From: an uncultured Saprospiraceae bacterium
GTDB lineage: Bacteria > Bacteroidota > Bacteroidia > Chitinophagales > Saprospiraceae
Length of the DNA: 64,000 nucleotides
Direction: 5' to 3'
Assembly: GCA_937926205.1 (NCBI GenBank)
Contig: CALEYL010000076.1
Span: 17,335 to 81,334 of the forward strand
Numbering within the stretch: position 1 is the first letter of the stretch; the number at the start of each line of letters is the position of its first letter. Made by a program: the position numbers and the translations under genes. Below the pieces are notes generated by a model that was not told where the DNA came from, did not search any database, and saw only the letters and a list, made by a program, of their open reading frames with translations. Below, in pieces: positions 61,459 to 64,000 of the stretch.

Positions 61459-62256
61459 TCATGCTTTATGTCCCCAGATCTGGTGAATACCGGGGAGACT
61501 CATCAGGGAATGTGCATTTTGTTCAAAGTCTTTCAGTTCGTACAGCAGGATATCGAGTTCGTCTTCTGTGGAGAGTTTTTGATGTAAAACCTCCTCGCGA
61601 ATGGATTCAAGCGTCAGCGAGGGCAGGCTCCTGAATGGGCCCTGCAGGAAAACGGGCGCCACGTACTGGTGGTGTATTCCCTGGAAACCTGATTGGGAAA
61701 GCAGCTGATTCAGTTTGACACTGAATGGGCCAATGCCCCCTTGTGACGGGATGAGGGTGGTGTATAGATCAAGGAAGCGCTCAAAGGCGAAGTTTTTTGG
61801 GGTACTGTTGAAACCCGAAAAATCGATGACTTCAAACAGGACCATACCGCCGGGTATCAATTGGTTCCGTATTTCCGCTATGAATGCTCTGGGGTCAAAA
61901 AACCGGAGTAGGGGAAGGCGGCAGTGGATAAATTCGAATGGCTGTTCATCCCCTTGCCGGAACTGCTCCGTCTCACAGAAAGTGGCGTTCCAGATATTTT
62001 TGATTTGGGTTAGTTGTTGTGCCGTGTGGATGTTCACCCGGTTCGGGTCGATGCCGAAGACAGTTCCGTTATCGCCTACCAACCCGGACAGGTGAAACAC
62101 GACATCGCCTTCGCCACAGTTCAGGCATAAAGCCCTGCTCCCGGCTTTCACATTCACTTTTTCCAAAAGGGAAAAGGTGGCGGGGCGCAGCGTCTGTGCA
62201 AGTAGTTGTTGGTGTCTGATACCGACATCGCTGGTTGTTGAGCGTTTCATTCTCAT
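61459..62256 (-). CDS. Class I SAM-dependent methyltransferase
   Basis: A 265-residue protein. Motif I (ALCLNCGEGDVVFHL) and the second-strand acidic VFGIDPNRV form the SAM site; the motif IV region is PFEFIHCRLPLLRFF, and IPGGMVLFEVIDF is the following strand. This motif I has Cys-Gly-Glu-Gly where the usual pattern is Gly-x-Gly-x-Gly, so binding may differ, although such variants exist. The substrate is unknown. The gene lies between the hybrid regulator and the giant secreted protein, and its stop touches a possible start of that gene. Its own -7-like sequence CATCTTTG (62308-62301) is one base off consensus. Confidence 0.82.
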   Translation of the reverse strand: MRMKRSTTSDVGIRHQQLLAQTLRPATFSLLEKVNVKAGSRALCLNCGEGDVVFHLSGLVGDNGTVFGIDPNRVNIHTAQQLTQIKNIWNATFCETEQFRQGDEQPFEFIHCRLPLLRFFDPRAFIAEIRNQLIPGGMVLFEVIDFSGFNSTPKNFAFERFLDLYTTLIPSQGGIGPFSVKLNQLLSQSGFQGIHHQYVAPVFLQGPFRSLPSLTLESIREEVLHQKLSTEDELDILLYELKDFEQNAHSLMSLPGIHQIWGHKA

Positions 62257-62334
62257 GATATTGCCGTGTTTAAGGGCTGGATTGTTTTTTGATGACGGTA
62301 CAAAGATGGGGATAGGACAAACCCGGGGCTTTTC

Positions 62335-62411
62335 CTATTGTCTTAAATGCTTTAGCTATTGTCTAATGCAGGAAAAAAACTTTAGCTATTGTCTAATAAA
62401 AGGATTAGACA
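62335..62411. promoter_or_regulatory. Direct repeats of CTATTGTCT upstream of the methyltransferase gene
   Basis: CTATTGTCT occurs at 62335-62343, 62356-62364 and 62386-62394, spaced 21 and 30 bases, close to two and three helical turns. Two copies share the longer core TTTAGCTATTGTCTAAT, and an inverted half (ATTAGACA, 62404-62411) follows. The array lies about 80-140 bases upstream of the methyltransferase ATG, in the gap after the AraC-type regulator gene, as expected for an activator operator. That regulator is the natural candidate to bind it. Confidence 0.6.
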
Positions 62412-62435
62412 AGCTTGTAAATTTTTGATTTTAAA

Positions 62436-64000
62436 TTACTTGCGTGTCTTACTCGGTGGGATGCCAAATTCTTCCTGATAAGCGGTAGAAAAATGGGACG
62501 GGTTCTTAAAGCCGACCTCATAGCCGACTTCAGAGATGTTCAGATCAGAATTTTCGAGGAGTTCTTTGGCCTTGTGCAGGCGAATAGAGCGTATGAAAAG
62601 AGAGGTGGGTTGGCCGGCCAGGGCTTTCAATTTGTTGTGTAATTGGGCCCGGCTAAGGCCGACAGCCCGGCAGAGCTGGGCGATGCCGTAAGTTTCGTCG
62701 GAGATGTTGGCCAGAACTGCCTTTCGGACTTTCTGGACAAATTCGTCCTCCTTATTCTCCGGTACAGATTCCGGTTGAAGGGAGCGGTAGCGGGCCTGTA
62801 GTTTTTGCCTCAGTTCTAACAGTTTTTCCAGGCGCACCATCAATTCCTCCTGTTCAAAGGGTTTGGTCAGGTAGGCATCGGCGCCCGTTTTCAGGCCGCT
62901 GATCTTCGACTCTATGTCCGCTTTTGCGGTCAGCAACACGATGGGAATATGGCTGGTGCGCTCGTCATTTTTCAATGTTTCGCAGAGCTCAAAACCATCC
63001 TTTTCGGGCATCATCACATCGCTGATGATGAGGTCGGGTACTATTTCGAGGGCCAGATCAATCCCTTCCCGGCCGTTGGTGGCCGTTTCCAGCTGGTAAT
63101 TGTTTTCCAGGCAGGCCACCAGGAATTGCCGGATGCCGGGGTTGTCCTCGACGATGAGGAGTGTGGGGAGTTCGCCAGTATTCAGTTCGTCGGCTACCCA
63201 GTCTTTCTGTTCTGTAACTTGGACTGTCGAACTGCCCATCTGCCGATCTGCCGGACTATCGAACTGGCTTACATCCTGGGACAAAGCCTCCCTGACCGGA
63301 GAGTCATTTGTAATGGGCAGTGATACCGTGAAGGTTGTGCCTTTGCCGAGGGTGCTTTTAACGTCGATGCTTCCATGCATCAATTGGACCAGTTCTTTGG
63401 TCAGGGCAAGGCCGATGCCGGTGCCTTCTTCTTTGCGGGTGGTGGAGCTGTCCACCTGGTAAAAACGGTCAAAAATATGGGGCAGTTGATCGGCGGAGAT
63501 GCCTGTTCCAGTGTCTTCCACGCGCAGTTGCAGATAGTGATTTCCTTTTTCAACGGACTGGTTCAGGTGGAAGTATACATTCCCTTTATCGGGCGTAAAT
63601 TTCACGGCATTGGACAGTAGGTTGGAAATGATGCGCAATATTTTTTCGGGGTCATAGTCCATAACCAGTTTTTCAACAGCAGGTAAAAAATGAAGCTGCA
63701 GCCCCATACTTAGGGCGTATTGTTCATACGACTGGACGAGGTAGCGTAGGTACTGCACCACATCTCCCTGCACCATATTGAGTTTGAGTTCTTTGGCTTC
63801 CAGTTTTCGCAAGTCGAGAATCTGGTTAACGAGGTTGAGTAAATTGGTGCTGTTCTGTTTGATCATCTGACCGCCCTTTCTGGCCCAGGTTTGTGGGTTA
63901 TTCATGATTTGTCCGGCCATACCATAGATGATCGTCAGGGGTGTGCGAAACTCGTGGGAGATATTGGTAAAAAAGCGGGACTTGGCATGGTCGAGTTCCA
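62436..64000 (-). CDS. Hybrid two-component sensor kinase/response regulator with AraC-type DNA-binding domain, N-terminus cut
   Basis: An open frame runs off the right edge; at least 520 residues are in the window. It begins with the kinase H box (FFTNISHEFRTPLTII, 63978-63931), followed by the dimerisation helix and ATPase domain: NLLSNAVKFTP, VEDTGTGIS, FDRFYQ and EGTGIGLALTKE. A receiver domain (LLIVEDNPGIRQF, IISDVMMPEKDG, VLLTAK, TKPFEQ) and a C-terminal HTH_18 pair (ISDETYGIAQLCRAVGLSRA and LNISEVGYEVGFKNPSHFST) follow. This is the Bacteroidota hybrid two-component (HTCS) layout; the missing N-terminus would hold the sensor, often periplasmic propeller repeats. It directly precedes the methyltransferase and giant-protein genes and probably controls them through the CTATTGTCT repeats. 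Confidence 0.92.
   Translation of the reverse strand, partial: ELDHAKSRFFTNISHEFRTPLTIIYGMAGQIMNNPQTWARKGGQMIKQNSTNLLNLVNQILDLRKLEAKELKLNMVQGDVVQYLRYLVQSYEQYALSMGLQLHFLPAVEKLVMDYDPEKILRIISNLLSNAVKFTPDKGNVYFHLNQSVEKGNHYLQLRVEDTGTGISADQLPHIFDRFYQVDSSTTRKEEGTGIGLALTKELVQLMHGSIDVKSTLGKGTTFTVSLPITNDSPVREALSQDVSQFDSPADRQMGSSTVQVTEQKDWVADELNTGELPTLLIVEDNPGIRQFLVACLENNYQLETATNGREGIDLALEIVPDLIISDVMMPEKDGFELCETLKNDERTSHIPIVLLTAKADIESKISGLKTGADAYLTKPFEQEELMVRLEKLLELRQKLQARYRSLQPESVPENKEDEFVQKVRKAVLANISDETYGIAQLCRAVGLSRAQLHNKLKALAGQPTSLFIRSIRLHKAKELLENSDLNISEVGYEVGFKNPSHFSTAYQEEFGIPPSKTRK

Overview
The window comes from a Bacteroidota genome, most probably from the Saprospiraceae or a close relative. This rests on several signs: type IX secretion (T9SS) C-terminal sorting domains on five secreted proteins, a CarboxypepD_reg/TonB-dependent outer-membrane barrel, a PorV/PorQ-like protein, a hybrid two-component regulator, promoter-like TAnnTTTG -7 elements, futalosine-pathway menaquinone synthesis, and the simple-sequence intergenic repeats typical of these genomes. 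No rRNA, tRNA, CRISPR array, transposase or phage gene was seen.

Layout. 0-6.5 kb: a truncated lamin-tail-domain secreted protein, a Nudix hydrolase, a small Cys/Ser-rich exported protein, then a forward run of a lysine-forming saccharopine dehydrogenase-like enzyme, a DoxX membrane protein, an ApbE flavin transferase lipoprotein and a small hypothetical, facing malate dehydrogenase (mdh). 6.7-11.5 kb: three tandem secreted M43 metalloproteases. 11.5-24.3 kb: an aminotransferase, a PhoB/PhoR-like pair, a large BNR/VPS10-type propeller protein, an SDR, a secreted M4 (thermolysin-like) protease and a hypothetical protein. 24.6-32 kb: rarA, then a three-gene cluster that looks like an NTP-dependent conflict system: an EAD11-like plus inactive-STAND-like protein, a MoxR AAA+ ATPase, and a 1237-residue membrane protein with a degenerate vWA-like domain and C-terminal cysteine-rich repeats. 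32-41.5 kb: futalosine hydrolase, a PorV-like barrel, a GH1 glycosidase, sucC, a DUF3472-type lipoprotein, a TonB-type barrel and a LolA-like protein.

41.7-48.6 kb is a tight reverse operon: a dicarboxylate/amino-acid symporter, a small conserved protein, a TlpA-like lipoprotein, a TIR-TPR-SDR fusion and murB. 49-53.2 kb holds a TonB protein and three AT-richer genes, followed by the broken remnant of a secreted repeat protein. 53.8-64 kb is a reverse cluster: a hybrid sensor kinase/AraC regulator (cut by the window end), a methyltransferase and a 2513-residue secreted protein. That protein has an ALK-like glycine-rich domain, a beta-solenoid, a receptor-L-like region, MopE metal-binding repeats and a T9SS signal. 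Three direct repeats sit between the regulator and the methyltransferase.

The strongest candidates for something undescribed are the EAD/MoxR/vWA cluster at 26.0-32.0 kb and the TIR-TPR-SDR fusion at 42.7-45.3 kb. All family names come from reading sequence motifs; no database search was run.
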